A DNA stretch of 64,000 nt, taken from assembly GCF_008831285.2 (NCBI RefSeq), contig NC_045142.1:1555001-1619000 (forward strand), given 5' to 3'. This document shows positions 1-13,539 of this stretch, in pieces. The DNA is from Nymphaea colorata. Lineage: Eukaryota > Streptophyta > Magnoliopsida > Nymphaeales > Nymphaeaceae. Under the pieces are notes generated by a model that did not search any database, was not told the DNA's origin, and saw only the letters and a program-made list of their open reading frames with translations. The first letter of the stretch is position 1, and every line of letters begins with the position of its first letter. The position numbers were made by a program, and so were the translations under genes.

Positions 1-1656
1 TCAAGTGACAGAGGAGTGTTTCGATCTCACAGCCCCGAATGAGAGTCAGACCTCTCCCTTCCCCCCTTTACCCACAAGGTCCAGATCTGCATCGGCGCAA
101 GAGACATAACACCTTTGAAATCAAACTGACTAACATCTCAACCCCTAAGATCTGCAAGGATTCAAAAAAAAATCGCGACATAAAAATGAAAGTTTCAGTT
201 CATGAGTTACAAAATCTGATCTTCACACCTGTATAAGCCACTTAAAATCAGCTGGCTTTGAAGTGATCTGCACTATTGAGATCACATCCGCATGATTAAA
301 ATTATAAAAGTAGACTTAACTTTTTCAAACATGAACATAAGTTTCTGTAATTCCATAAATTTATGTGTGTGTGTGAGAGAGAGAGAGTGAACAGGAATTT
401 CCATGTGCTCTCCAGTCTTGACAGCCAGTAAAATGTACTAAACCAATACTTTTTTGGTCCTCCTTGCAGTTTTCACTTCCACCTGCACGTGATGCTCCCA
501 TTTCACTTCTTTTTATCATTTTCATGGCATCCCCCCCCACCATCGAGAGCATCTTTACCACCTCTATGCTGCTAACAGTACCTCCTTATATATATATATA
601 TAAAGCCAATACGTTAATACTGTGGACTAGGTCATAGAATCGAATCTCCCGAGGCACGAAGAACCTGAACTTTGAATTAAATGGTATTGAAAAGAACTAA
701 GTATGCATTGAAATGCTTAAACTCCATTAACAAGTGAAACTTCCTGGAGCAATCAATTCATAATTCCAGAAACATGGAATTTTGGGCACTCAAATTCACT
801 CAAGAGATGAACACCAGTTAAAAGAAAAAAGGATCCAACAGCTCAACTTTCCCCATGTTCATCAGTGAAAGGATTCATATAAAAAAATATCATCTACATA
901 GAAATGATAAACAATTAATTGGATCTGACAAGCACATAACGTTCCCTGAACGCCACAGCTAGCACCCACCACTTACGTCTAAGCAAGAAACTAGGCAACC
1001 TCCTTCCTTCCTCCCCAAAACAGGCAATGTTAAGATAGAAATGCACAGGAAAATTAATGGCAGAAAACCGCCATGGAAATGATCCACATTCTTGGTACTA
1101 ATCGGCAATCGATCAAACACTTTGAATCTCCAACGCGGCCATGGTTGGAGGAAACTAGCAGAGCTAGCTACTACCATCGTACATAAATGAAAAGAAATTG
1201 GACTGATTCCACAAAAGAAAAGGTAATCAACAAAAGAGATGGAATATTTTATATATCTTTCACTCCCCAAGAGAAGAAATGGTACAAAAAATCACAACTC
1301 AAAATTTACATTTCATATGGATAGATCTCGATGGATATGTATGTACAAAGCGCGCTCTCTCTCACTCTCTCTGTGTGTCCATATTCCTGGACGGCTGAGA
1401 TTAGCTGGTCATCGTCACGAGAGAAGATGGATGGCGGCCGGAGAGAGTAAAGGCTGGCCGGCGCTTAATTGGAAAAACTCGTTTCCCTTCAGGATTCTCC
1501 TGATCAGCTCCAGGAGAGCAGCTAGCCAGGAGATCAAGCGGCGGCAAGGAGGACGATAGAAGAGAAAGAGAACGAAGAAGAAGAAGAAGAAGAAGAATGG
1601 GATCTCTCTCATCTCTTTCTTCCTGTCTCCCTTTCTTTCCCTCTGTATCGCTGCTT
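1..1656. other. Intergenic; downstream flank of the RTFL-like gene
   Basis: I see no convincing gene here. The stretch includes a short (TA)n run near 585-602, CT-rich tracts near 1350-1375 and an (AAG)n run at about 1575-1597. The AAG run lies just past the stop codon of the minus-strand RTFL-like gene, so it is probably in its 3' untranslated region. The open frames on either strand here are short and low-complexity. Confidence 0.5.
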
Positions 1657-1914
1657 CTAGGCATCGGCGTAGTCGCGCCAGCAGACGAGCATGGTGACGC
1701 AGCGGCGCATGATGTAGAACCTGGCTCTCTGCTCCTTGACGAGGCGAGCGCATCTCCTGGTGAAGGAAGAGCGCTTAACGGCGGAGGAAGCGGAGGAAGA
1801 GGATGAGGATGAAGACGCACAGCGGAGCAGGGAAGAACCCACCGTGCCGTTCTTCACGGAGCCCTTCTTACAGAGCTTCCACTTCTCGTCCAGATGAAAC
1901 TCAGCAGCAGCCAT
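1657..1914 (-). CDS. RTFL/DVL-family small polypeptide (85 aa)
   Basis: A single-exon gene for an 85-residue basic peptide. Residues 1-32 are variable (starting MAAAEFHLDEKW), residues 34-44 are a serine tract, and residues 49-80 form the conserved RTF/DVL domain, with RRCARLVKEQRARFYIMRRC followed by a CW pair at 78-79. In Arabidopsis, ROTUNDIFOLIA4/DEVIL peptides act at the plasma membrane and limit polar cell proliferation in lateral organs; that role is known for the family and only inferred here. The start at 1914 is the first ATG of the frame. The length is normal, since most members are 40-150 aa and intronless. The poly-Ser tract comes from a serine-codon trinucleotide run. It has no near coding neighbour. 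A specific orthologue cannot be assigned because family members differ outside the domain. Confidence 0.9.
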   Translation of the reverse strand: MAAAEFHLDEKWKLCKKGSVKNGTVGSSLLRCASSSSSSSSASSAVKRSSFTRRCARLVKEQRARFYIMRRCVTMLVCWRDYADA

Positions 1915-4900
1915 GGAAGTATCACCGGCTATAATAGTAAGGACAAAGACAAGGTGGGCAACTACAAAGCAAAGCAGGATTAATGGCAGAAGGCCACTGT
2001 CTCTCTCCCTCCCTCTCTCTTAGAGCCAGAAGAGTGACTGAGAGGAATCTGCGTGTCATGAGATTTAGAAGAGAAGAAAGGGGGGGACTGGATTCTTATA
2101 TTCACAGAGAGAGAGAGAGGTCACACTCCACATCTTGGTGGCCTTGGGAAACTCAATGCAACTTTTTCTGGTTTATTTCTAAAGAAAATGGAACAGCTTC
2201 CCCACTGTTCCCAATAATAGCTCCAACTCATTTAATTAATGGCATCCTTTTTCTTATTAAAGACTTCTCCCAAGTTGTTTTTCTCTCTTCTGGGATTCTT
2301 TTGGAAGCCATTTCTTTTCTCACAGGCAAAGCCAAAGATGAACAGAGTGCCCCAGAGGAAAACTGTATCAAAGATTAAGAAAAACCAAATCAGCAGCACT
2401 AGAGAGAGACAGTAAAAGGTTGACAGCAATAACTAATAAACAGAGAGGTATAATTCAGCTTGACAGTGATAAAAACAACTCTCATTCCGCTTAAACAGGT
2501 CTCTCAGTTCTGCCTCACAGTAGAAACCAGGGAGAGAAACAGAGTTTTTTTTGTTTTCTAACTGCAGTAAAAAGAGCGAGTGGGGTTTAATTAGTGAACA
2601 GTAAAATCTGCAGCAAAGGCAAGTTGGGTCCCACCCTTCAGTGAAATTTGGCCTTGATAAAAAAAAAAAAAGAAAGAAAAAACTCTCTCTCTCTCTCTAA
2701 AAGCTCTTTCTCTCTCTGTGCTTGGCCCCCAATCTAGCCAAAAGCTTGATTGTCCTCTACTGGTCAACGCGGTCAAAGACAGAAAGAGACCTCTCATGGA
2801 GCTGGTCAACAGTGTGTTGGCAGTCAACCTCATCATTCATTTATCCCACAAAACAACTATTTAAGTCAGTACAGTCAAGCTGTTTGTGTGATCAAACGCT
2901 TTCTTTTAGAGAAAAATAATCTCATTGTTTATCTCTTCTCTTTCTGGGCATCAACAGAGAAGCATCTGTCTCCCAATGCCTTCATGACTCTTCATCTCTG
3001 AGAAACATTATTGCCCACTTTTCCTAAAGAACTTTTTTGTTGTGTTGGCCCAACCCTTGCAATTAGATGGAGAGCCACATTGTACAAGCATATGGTGCGG
3101 TTTGCATTGTATTCAATGAGGTTCATGGGTCGTGTGATGACACGTCCCTTTCTTAGGGTATTTTTCATTCATATCATAGGCTACTCTTTTTGAATTTAGG
3201 GCACCTTTGGTAGGACCCATGTGCAAATTCCTGTTGCTTTCATGCCAAAAAATTTACTCTCTTGTGAACTCCAGCTGATAGTCAGAGTTAGTACTATCTG
3301 GTAGCAATTTTCGGGAAAACTCCTCTGCTTTTCTGATATTTGACGAGGGTGGTTTATATTTGGGTTTATTGCATTCGACCGCTCTTGGAATTGGATCCTG
3401 CACTTGGTATAGAATAATGTTTTTTTCTATTCTGGTCACACAGCTCATCTTGTGTCATCCTGTAGCCGCTTCGTTAAACAATGGGGAAAATGGGAGTGGA
3501 TCAGGGAATATTATATATATGGGCCATCAACTGTTACGGCCAATCTTCGCCGTACATCTCACTTGGGGGCCGTGCATCCCTCTTTTAAACAATGTGAGAT
3601 GCAATCTTGTTAAAATCTTAGCGCATCCGCCTTTATTGGTACATAGGACTTTTATTTTTTTTAAAAAAATTAATTTAAAAGCAATTAAGTTATATTTTCA
3701 ATCAAAAAAATGAAAAAAAAAAAGCCGATACGCGCTCGAAATCTAACTATATATTTGAAAGATGGTTGTTAGATCTAACCATCGCGGCTCTTATCAACAC
3801 CAACCTGTCAATCCTACCAGTTATACTATACCCTTCGAACCTTGGACACTCGTTTAGCGTTTTTATTGGATTTTAAAGCCACATTTTTAAGCCCTGCAAC
3901 AACTGAATTGGATTTTCTTTACTAAACCCGGTAAACCTGAGCAGTTGGGTGCAGTAAATGTAATAAATAAAAATTTGGGAGGTTTTTGATAAATTTTCCT
4001 AAATTTGACGGCTTTTTTTTTTCTTTGATCATATTTGTAAACTGCTGATCTACTGTCTGCTCCTCAGCAGAGGCAAGGGAAGAAGTGTTGATTTGACTCT
4101 CCGAAAGAATTTGATAATCAAGCCATGAATGTTCCACTGCCACGTAACAACGGGCACCACCGCAAAGCTGTTGAAAAGGAGATTGTGGAACAAGACGGAC
4201 ACATCCCACAACTTGGTAGAGACTTGCAGCTGGACTTGTTTTTGAAATGCACCATTTTCACATATGTTATTTGGACTCACGGGTACATACCATATATAAC
4301 ACGAATAATATAAAAAAAAAAGTTACATTGTAAAAATTAGTGTCGCAGATATAAGTGTTTTATGAAACTGCTTTAATTTTTCATATAAATTCATGTAACG
4401 TGAATTCTAGTATTCTATTAACCTACCTCAATTTTTGTAGTAGGTTCATAAAGCATCCATCAAGTATTCCACTTGTCAAACGACCCCTTACTATTTAATG
4501 CATTTTCATTGCTTTGAATTCTAAGGTCGATTCATTGAACAATTTTTTATGTGTTTCATGCATCCACCCAAATGTGTGGGATAAATGCATAGAATTATTG
4601 TTGGCACTAAAGACATTTTGTGTGTGTTCCATGAACCAAAGATTGAAGTAGGTCGATCGAACACTAAAACTATTCTTCAATTTTTGGGGTACACTGATGA
4701 AAGAGTCGCAAATTATTCCTAGTACCAAACTACATCTAGAGCCGCAAATGTTCAAACATGTAAATGACAATATTTGCGTGATCCATTTGAGCATGCGAGC
4801 TATCAACCGCTCAAGTTTGAAATTTCTAATCTTGAAATACTGCAACTTAGCTCAAGCACGACTCGTTTAAGCTAATTTCTCTTCCGAGCTCAAGCCCTCG

Positions 4901-6055
4901 ATCAGGTTTGAACTCGGTCACCGACAGTGAACAGGTGTTTTGAGGACCCTTATTGGCTCGAACACCGAGCTGGACCAGACTGGCTGGGTTCACTATATAC
5001 ATGGGCCCAGTGCAGTGCACGTGCATGTGACCAAGTCTGAGGCAACCTTGTCATTACTCCGCCATTGGGGTAGGTGTGCCCTACCACCTGATTTATATGG
5101 TACAAATTGGCAGTTCTTGCCCTTGGAATGGGGCCAACATGCAACCCATAGTGAACGCTGCACCATTTACTACGCTTACCTACCACGCCGGTAAAGTAGT
5201 ACAGTGGGTCTGGCTCCCGGGCATTATCCATGGTACGTCTATATAGAGCTCACTTGTATGCATGGCCAGGCAAAAGGATGATTTGGGTACTGTGCCCTCG
5301 ACACGAACGTGACAAGAACATTTTATTTTTCCAATATTATACATCTGGATTGATTATGTAGAAAATTTTGCAAAGTAAATTGTCTAACTAAATAATGCCT
5401 TATGAATTTGAAAGCCTTTTGCTTTATTTCAAATGTAAGCCGGAGGATTATTTCATTGCCTAAGTGAGAACCGAAGCCCCATAATTTTTCCTTGCCCTTA
5501 AAGTATAGGGGCTGTTCCTTTGATATTCATGCCACTTGATCTAAGTGACCGGCCGCCTACCAGCCTTTGATTTGAGCCAATGCGCCAAACCTCCCATCCT
5601 ACCATTTTGGTGAATGGTAAAAGAGGCAACTGCCTCATCCTTCCACTGGAAATTCGGATTTTTTCGGCAACAACGGTGGCCGTCAACAGAGCCACATGCC
5701 TTCATCCATCCATCAGGGGCAGAGCCAAGGTAATGCCCGGATAGGCCCTGGCCCCACCTCAACTTTTTTTTTTTTAAATTTACATGTAAATTTGAAAAAA
5801 AAAATCACTTGTTCTATATAAAAATTTTAAAAAATGATATTTAGTATGCTTTGCTTGTCATCAAGTAATTGGGATGTTAAATGAAGGGCCAATCACAAGG
5901 AGCCACAGTTGCTTGTGCTCCATAACAGAAGGCAGCCATCACGCCCGAAATGTTTCTCTATTATATGTATTGAAAGGATTGTTGAATTCTACCGACCGTC
6001 CATCCATCCGGATGTGTCATACATGCATAATGTGCCTCCAATGGACGGTTGCGAA

Positions 6056-6056
<1 letters not shown>

Positions 6057-6118
<62 letters not shown>
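6057..6118. repeat. (CA)n(TA)n microsatellite
   Basis: A short CA run passes directly into about 54 bp of pure TA dinucleotides. It is noncoding; the apparent frames across it translate only as alternating Ile-Tyr. Confidence 0.95.
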
Positions 6119-6119
<1 letters not shown>

Positions 6120-7199
6120 CAAGATAGTTTGTTTCAATTTTCAAGCTAAACTTAACTTGGGAAGGCCGCAAAATGAGGGTACAAGAAGTTAGAGACTCAA
6201 GTATGTACAATTATATCTTGTGCAGAAATTTTTAATGAGGAGGTCAAATTAAAGTTTTTAAATTTTGACTAGAGCTGAAATATCATTGTTCAAAAGAACG
6301 AGTAAAATTTTCTAAAATTTATACATAATTTTTTTGAGGTGGGGACAGGATCCATGCGATTGGCTCTGCACTATAAAGAGGTGGAGCCAAAGGGGTTGGG
6401 GTGGACTTGGGCCTTCGCCATTTTAAAAATTTAAAATTGCCTAATATCATTTTTAAGAAAACTTATTTTGGCCCCCATATAAAAATTTTGAAAAAATATG
6501 GTGGCCCATGTGCCTGTCGGGCTTGGACCATCCCCTCATGACAAAGGTCATAGCGCTGCCCTACTTACATCTACAATTATTGTCAAACTACCTTCATATT
6601 TATGTCACTGCCAGCAGTAGTCCCTTTTTGTCACACTTCTGATTTTTCAGAATCCAATGGTTGGGATGAAGTTTGATTGTCAAAAAGTCAGCTAAGCTTT
6701 GAATCCATCAGCACCATAAGTGCTTATAGGGTTTTAAGGCGAGGTTATACAGCAGTAGCGGAGTCAGAAATTAATTTAAGTTTTAAATCGGCATTAACTG
6801 TTTAAATTTAAACATAGCCAATCGCTGTAAGTATTTTTAAATTCAGAAGAGGGTCACAGTAAACAAACAGTTCTTGTAATTGACTTTTCTATCGCTATTT
6901 CTTGCAGTTTAGATGCCATTAGGAAGAATCAAGCTATCTTCGTATATCACATAATTTTTTTTTTGGTTCAATTATGGGAGTTTTAAAATAAATGAAAGAT
7001 GACCGAAAAGATATGAAAGAAAAGTGGGATTTTGAGAGGATTGTTTACTGTGGAAAAAGAGACTGAGCCAAGGACGGTGGGTCCATATGAAGCAGGGAGT
7101 GGGCCTGGGGCAAAATGGACACAGGGTGGATTGAGCCGGCAACGGGACCGGGTCCTGTCTTTTTAGTCCATGGGACCAAACAAATTCATGATAAATAAA

Positions 7200-7275
7200 G
7201 AACTAGAAAGTTTTGAGCATAGCTGGTCGGCTCGAGAGAACTAGAAAGTTTTGAGCATAGCTGGTCGGCTTGAGA
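7200..7275. repeat. 38-bp tandem duplication (2 copies)
   Basis: The unit starting gaactagaaagttttgagc occurs at 7200 and again at 7238. The copies are almost identical, differing near ggctcgagag/ggcttgagag. No gene is affected. Confidence 0.9.
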
Positions 7276-7639
7276 GACATGCAGACAACATGTTCTTAAT
7301 CGATTAATGTGGGTGCAATTTTTCTAAACGGTAAATAATAACATGTATGATGCTCAAGTTGAACGATATACTGTATAAAACCATCCAGGTCGGTCTTGAG
7401 CCGAAAACAGAATAAGAGCGGCAAAGGAAGGGGTGGCTTCACATGAAGTATCTCTGTAAACATAAAATAAATTCTATAAGCTGATGTGAGCAACTGCTTA
7501 CAGCTGCCATAATGTGGCTCCGCCACTATTTAGAAAGAATACAAAAGGAGAGAAGAGTTAAACTTAATGACCAACCAGCTATATTATACTAAGAGACAGA
7601 CAAATATGTTTTAGATGAAGTTTAAAAATACATAAAGGA

Positions 7640-7743
7640 GAAAGGAAAAGTGGATCCCCACGTACAGTGCGGATCCTCTCAACCAGTAGCAGAAAGGAAA
7701 AGTGGATCCCCACGTACAGTGCGGATCCTCTCAACCAGTAGCC
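7640..7743. repeat. 52-bp tandem duplication (2 copies)
   Basis: The unit starting gaaaggaaaagtggatcccc begins at 7640 and 7692, and the copies look identical by eye. It contains two GGATCC sites per unit. A very recent duplication or an assembly artefact would both fit. Confidence 0.9.
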
Positions 7744-8224
7744 CGGATCAAGTGGCTTTTATCCGGCCGGCGGGAGGAATCCCATACTTAAATGTTTGCG
7801 TGCGTAGTCGTGTCTGTGATCATTTTTGTGATGGATTGACATGAGAATGGACAGAGTTATACTGGCATGACGCGAGCAACATGACAATTGAAAATGATTT
7901 ACAGAAATGCATGGCAGAAACTGCAGGGCTTGGAAGTATGATTGGGCCGCTAGGGCCACAAATCGCAACTCAATTACACAAATTCCCACATGAATGAACA
8001 TGCTAGATCACAGACAAGAACCATTTCTTCCCCTTTTTTTCAACACAAACTTCATATATATATTACTTGTTTCTTCACAAAACACACATATACATATATA
8101 TATATATATAAGAATTAAAATCAAAACTTTGGATCCAAATCTGTCACTATTGATGTGGACCATTGGTCCAAGTTGGGTCTAGAACTTAACCAGTTGATCC
8201 AAGCTGGGTGGGTCTGAATGTCGA

Positions 8225-9945
8225 AACTAAGGGTAGACATTGGGTCCATCACCCAATAGTAAGCCCGGACACCAGGCCGGGCTGCCGCCATGTACCCAAT
8301 ACCTGGCCTGACTCGGGCCAAGGCCCGGGCCTTGAAAAAATGGTTTTCGGGTCGTTAATTACCGGGCTCGACCCGGCCCTGTCATTTACGGGTCGGGCTC
8401 GGGCCCGCCGCTGTGATCGTTGGTGGCCCGAGAAGCCCGATATTATTATTATTATTTTCAAAATAATGAACTTAGGGTTTCATTACGTTGATACTTCCCT
8501 GTTCGGTTGTTCCTTGCCGTCGAGACTCAATACTCAAGACTCTCCTCATCGCCCATTGGCTGCCTCATCGTCGCCCATCGGCTGCCTCCTCCGGTCTTCG
8601 CCCCCCAATTGGTTGTCGTCGTCGCCAATTTGCTGCCTCTCTCGGTCCTCCCAGTTGGTCGACGCCGTCGCCTGTCTGGTGCGCCACTTTTCACCTTTTT
8701 TCCTGTCTGTCTCATTCCCCTATTTGGCATCCTTTTTTTCTTCCCTATCAGAACTATTTGAGCATACTGTGATTGTTGGGGAATGTTGGTCTTACATGTC
8801 TTCAAGGCATCAGCAGTCATTCTCCAGACCTTAGAAACGTAGAGATCTACTCGAAGGAATCATCGCAAAACCCCTGACAACTCTGGGCGATAGCTTCAGT
8901 AGCGGGGTGTACCGAACACCTGAGGGCAATAGCTTCAATAGCATGGTGTTTCAGAAGATGCAAAGCGACGATCCTGGTAAGTTGCCTGGTATTTAACTGT
9001 AATACCCATTATTGGTATATACTGAATACTAGGTTGCTTTCTTATTGTCTCTCTTTCTTTCTTTGCCTTCTCATGCAAATGCAATGAGTGTGGTTGTTAC
9101 TCTGAAAACATAGATGAAGGAGAAGCATGTCACATAACCAATAACAAAGTTTGATCAGATTTTGCTCAATGGAAAGACAACGTAGATGTTGCTCTTATTT
9201 TCTCAGCCCTCCTAATATATATGTAGCATGCTATGTGGGTGAGATTTGTATTCTTTTCATGTCTTGGTTGTTAAGGTGGTTTGGGATCATGTAAGTTATA
9301 GAAGGAAGATATCATGTGGTGTTTGGATAGCTGGTATTACCACTTGGATTCTAAACCTTATAGCTTTAAAATACTTCAAGGCGCCATTTGTATTCCATGC
9401 CCATGTAACTATGTAAGGTTTCTTACAACGAAGGATGGGTGCTCTGTATCTATGTTTGGGATAAGTTTGTAATTGACTGTTATTTACGTTCTTGTCAGCA
9501 TGTGCACTTTGTTTGTCTGCATTCCTCTGTTTGTTGATGATATCTGCTCAGTGTGAAAGTAAGGTCAGGCAACTATTGGCTACAGTGTGCAATTTCAAGC
9601 AAGTGGTGCTGTCTTGTTCTTGATTCTGCTTCAAATATCATATGAAACTTCTATCTTACAAAAAATTATTAGTTGGTTATAAAAGCAAACTGAGCCGAAA
9701 AACAGGCCTGAGAAACAGGCCCGGCCTCATAAAAGCCCGGCCCGGCCCACCCAAAAGCCCGACCCGTCCAGACAGTTATCAATCGAACTGGGCCGAACCT
9801 CGAGCATTAACCAAAGCCCGAGGCCCAATATTACATGGGCCCAGCCCGGCCCGTTACAGTTTCCGGGCTTCATTTTGACATTTTTATCGGGCCAGGCCAG
9901 CCCGATGGCCAGCCCATGGCAAACTAGGGTACCCAAAGCTTGGGC
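8225..9945. mobile_element. Putative hAT-like non-autonomous element with GGGCC-rich ends
   Basis: Both ends are dense in GGGCC/GGCCC motifs (about 8225-8445 and 9690-9945) in opposite orientation, within otherwise AT-rich DNA. Such degenerate GC-rich subterminal repeats are common in plant hAT-type and similar DNA elements. The roughly 1.2 kb interior contains CT-rich, exon-like sequence (8470-8990) and then AT-rich DNA, but no transposase frame. A direct-internal repeat is visible near 8890 and 8927, around cgatagcttcagtag and caatagcttcaatag. The exact ends and a target-site duplication could not be fixed, so the class is an inference. Confidence 0.45.
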
Positions 9946-10125
9946 TAATTACTCGTCCCAGTGTAATCACACCTCTCCACTTCTGCCCTAGAGGATGAAG
10001 ATGATGGCCGGGCCAGACTTGATAACTAAGCAGACAACCATATCATCAACCCAAACCAAAGCACGGCTTTGTCTAGCCTCAAGACTCATGCATTCATGTA
10101 CCAAGTGCCAACTAGACGGATTGTT

Positions 10126-10130
<5 letters not shown>

Positions 10131-10183
<53 letters not shown>
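10131..10183. repeat. (TA)n microsatellite
   Basis: About 52 bp of uninterrupted TA dinucleotides. Noncoding. Confidence 0.95.
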
Positions 10184-10186
<3 letters not shown>

Positions 10187-11251
10187 CATGTTGTCAATGA
10201 TAAACACTAGAATCATGTTTTTCAGATTTCTAAATTAAGGAGGGACCAAGTGAGAATTATGAACCCTCTTGATATCCACAAAGACCTAGTAGGTTCGCAC
10301 TTAGCCAATTAATTTAGATCATATTGATAAAAAACTGCTTAAAAATGCTTGATCTGATATTCCATGTGCTTACAATTGCAACCGAATCGGAAAACTTGTC
10401 ATCATGTTGCAGCTAACGAACGAACATTAAAATTGTCATCATGTTGCAACTAACGAAACGAACATTATTGAATTGATCCAACACGAGGCCTTGAATGTTC
10501 GTTGTAATATTTTTCAGACAGTTGGATTTTTTTTTTCTTAATTATTTTCTTGGCATAAAAACAACTGCAATCACATTACATGTTAAGCATCTAAGGAATG
10601 GGGCCTGACAAGGCTTGTGTCCTGACCAACAAAGCCAAACCTCAAGGAACAATCAGAGCGCACATGGAAAAGGATTATATGTAGCTCCCTATTTATGTTG
10701 GCTCCTCTTACTCTTACCAATCAAGTTTGGCAGCGGTCTGAAAGCAGTATAGCCTGAGTGCATGCACGGACATTCACACACACACACACAAACACAAAGG
10801 ATGCACGTGTGCTGCATACAATTCACTTGCATCAAGCTTGGAATGGATAGACTCAGAAGGCTTAATTTTTCTTCGCACAAGCTGAAGGTGCAATAACCAG
10901 GCTGCCGGTAGGTTCACTTTCCGGCAGCGTCGCTAATCGAAAGCTGAGTGTACCTCCTGGAATAAGGGGAACAACTATAGTTATGTAAATGAATTGGCAT
11001 ATCAGATCTCAGAAAAGAAAATCAAGTATCCATGCATGTTGTGTAAGATCAGAAAAACTCATACTTTTTCCTTCAACTGATTTTTGCTTCAGCTTACAAT
11101 ATAACAACCAACATGTGACAAAAGAAAAGGATTCTTATCTGATGAAGCACAAGAAGAGGCCAGATTAATCCTCTGAAAGTAGTCACACTTGGGTCCCTGG
11201 TGATCAAGTTTCCTCCGCATCCCTGATACATGAGCACTAGAACATTTTCAG

Positions 11252-11253
<2 letters not shown>

Positions 11254-11295
<42 letters not shown>
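11254..11295. repeat. (TA)n microsatellite
   Basis: About 42 bp of TA dinucleotides. Noncoding. Confidence 0.95.
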
Positions 11296-11298
<3 letters not shown>

Positions 11299-13539
11299 AC
11301 GAGATGTACATTTTAATCACCAATATAATGAAGAGGACAACCAGGTACTAGTAACCCGGTTCAATTGTCTATGTGACTGATGTTTACCCTAATTTATGTG
11401 AAGATATGAACATAAACTGTGATGAATGTTTGTATATATGTGAACCACATGCACATAAATGCAAGTGAATTATGTGCATAAACTAATATAAGCTTATCTA
11501 AAGACTTCAGGGCTTAACCCAGCATTTCAAATACCAATTTAACTGTGGAAGGATGACCAGCGGACTGATTCCAGATCAAACATGTCCTCAACTGAATGTA
11601 TACAAGTTGAAATTGCTAGTAATTGGTGGCGACCATGTTACCGTTCCGGCATGGATTAATGCAAGAGCAACCTAGAGAAATTCTAAAGTTCCAAAGCCTT
11701 TATTTCTTGGAAAAAAACTATTGAACGTAAGAAAGAAAGGTTTCAGGATATGGAACACACGATACTTTAGTTGATGCGGTGCACACTGGAAATTAGCTGT
11801 TCTATCGAACAAGAAACTAAGGCCATATGCCGTCAAGAGAGCACCTATGGCTGCGAAAGTTGCATCTTATTTTCTAATAGGAAAAAAGGGAAATGGTTTT
11901 TCAAAATGGCAATTTGCTGACATCAACATGAAAAAAAATAAGGCCTAGGTACCTTCGAAAGACTAATACGGTCAAAGGCAAGCTATGATATCATATTGTT
12001 TAAATCAGCAAAAATCGGCATGATTTGCTTCCTTCAGCCTTTATTGAGCTCCTATCAAAATAAGATACTAAAAGAAATGCAATGACCAAAGTTTCAATTC
12101 AAAAAGATTATTTAAAAAGAACTTCTTACAGAAAAATATAGTAACTTTTGATAGAATAACAAAAACCCACTTAATTAAACAAGTGATTAAGTTAAAAAAT
12201 CAAAACTTAGAATGCTTTTGTTATTTCATCAAAACTTGAGCATGTTTTTGTAAAATTTTCTCTCTCAAATTCACCAATAAATATGAGCCGATACGGCCTA
12301 ATTCGGTCTATCATGTCAGCAAACTGATACAGCTCAAGTACCTAAATTCACCAAACATGAGTTCCATTTGGTAAGTAAAGCACAAGCACCTTTCAACATC
12401 GATCTCTCTAGTAGAGGTTCAATTAAAGAGCAGAACTAGAGCAAATTATCATCTTCAGGAAAAATAACCTAAAGACTGTAAAAAACACGATTAAGCAAAC
12501 ACACGGTAAAAAGAAAACATCAATTTTTTGACTAATGGATTTCCGTATTCTTGCCAAGCCAGAACTTAGTAGTACATTTCATGTCACATGGCCACAAAGA
12601 ACATGAAAGAGCATAACTTTGAGTTCACCCACCTGCTACTGCATATATTTAAACCGAACAACTCATCAACAACCACCTGCTTGAAAGCCCATTCCTAAAA
12701 ACAACCCAAGCCAAAAACCATTTCCGGGAAGAGCATTGAAAGTCGAAGCTGTAGTTGGATCATTACTGAACCCATTGCAAAGAAAGTAAAGAAGACAAAA
12801 AATGGAGTCAGTAACAATCTCCACACAGTATGTGTTTGTTTGTCAGTTTGTGTGTGTGTGAGGATTATGAAGCATAGATTTAGTCCTCACCAAAGCCCTT
12901 CATATTAGGTAAGAAAGAATGTCACCATGGTCCAGACTGGTATGATCTTCTGTATTGGATCCCATGAGTGTGGATCAACGTGAGATCGATTTTCTTTTTA
13001 ACATCAGCGCAAGGTTGGTGGGGGTTTATGATACAGAAGCAAATATGATCCAATATGATGATACAGTTATTCATACAGCTAAAACCAAGTCGTTTTAGTG
13101 ACAAAAGCAAACAAGAAGGTCGAATACCCGTAAAAGAAAAGTTGCAGAAAGGAAAGAAGATATGAAGGTTCATGCGTTAGTGAAATGAACAAAGGGGAAT
13201 CCATTAGCTGCAAAATATTATGATGGGGATCAGGGATCTGAAAGGTAATCACCTTTTCTTGTGAGATCCAATGCCGGGAGCAGATGAAAGAATTGCCACA
13301 CGATAGATCTTCAGAATGAAAATGGAATCATCAACCACCCGCCAGCAGCAAAACTTAACAGGACCTCAAGCAATGCTCAATAAGAGCGATGGTTGGCCAC
13401 GAGCAGAAGAAGACAAGTAATCAAATCGAAAATCGGGAAAATAAACTTTCATCCATCATAAAAAAAAAAAAATAGAGGATGAGTTTTTCCTATTCATTTT
13501 CGACGTGTCGAGAACCAGAGAGGCCTTGCCTGGTTTTGA

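Larger units (their letters stand above)
1915..8220. other. Intergenic region, TE remnants and microsatellites
   Basis: No gene was recognised. The first few hundred bases upstream of 1914 should hold the RTFL-like promoter and leader; they contain GA/CT tracts but no clear TATA box. Degenerate copies of a dispersed plant repeat, marked by a gggcagagcc-like end followed by a T/A-rich stretch, lie near 5711-5830 and 6330-6555. Two local tandem duplications and a (CA)n(TA)n array are listed separately. Confidence 0.45.

Noticed and set aside
7110-7140. miR171-like string (gattgagccgg)
   Set aside because: It matches only about half of the microRNA and has no complementary arm nearby.
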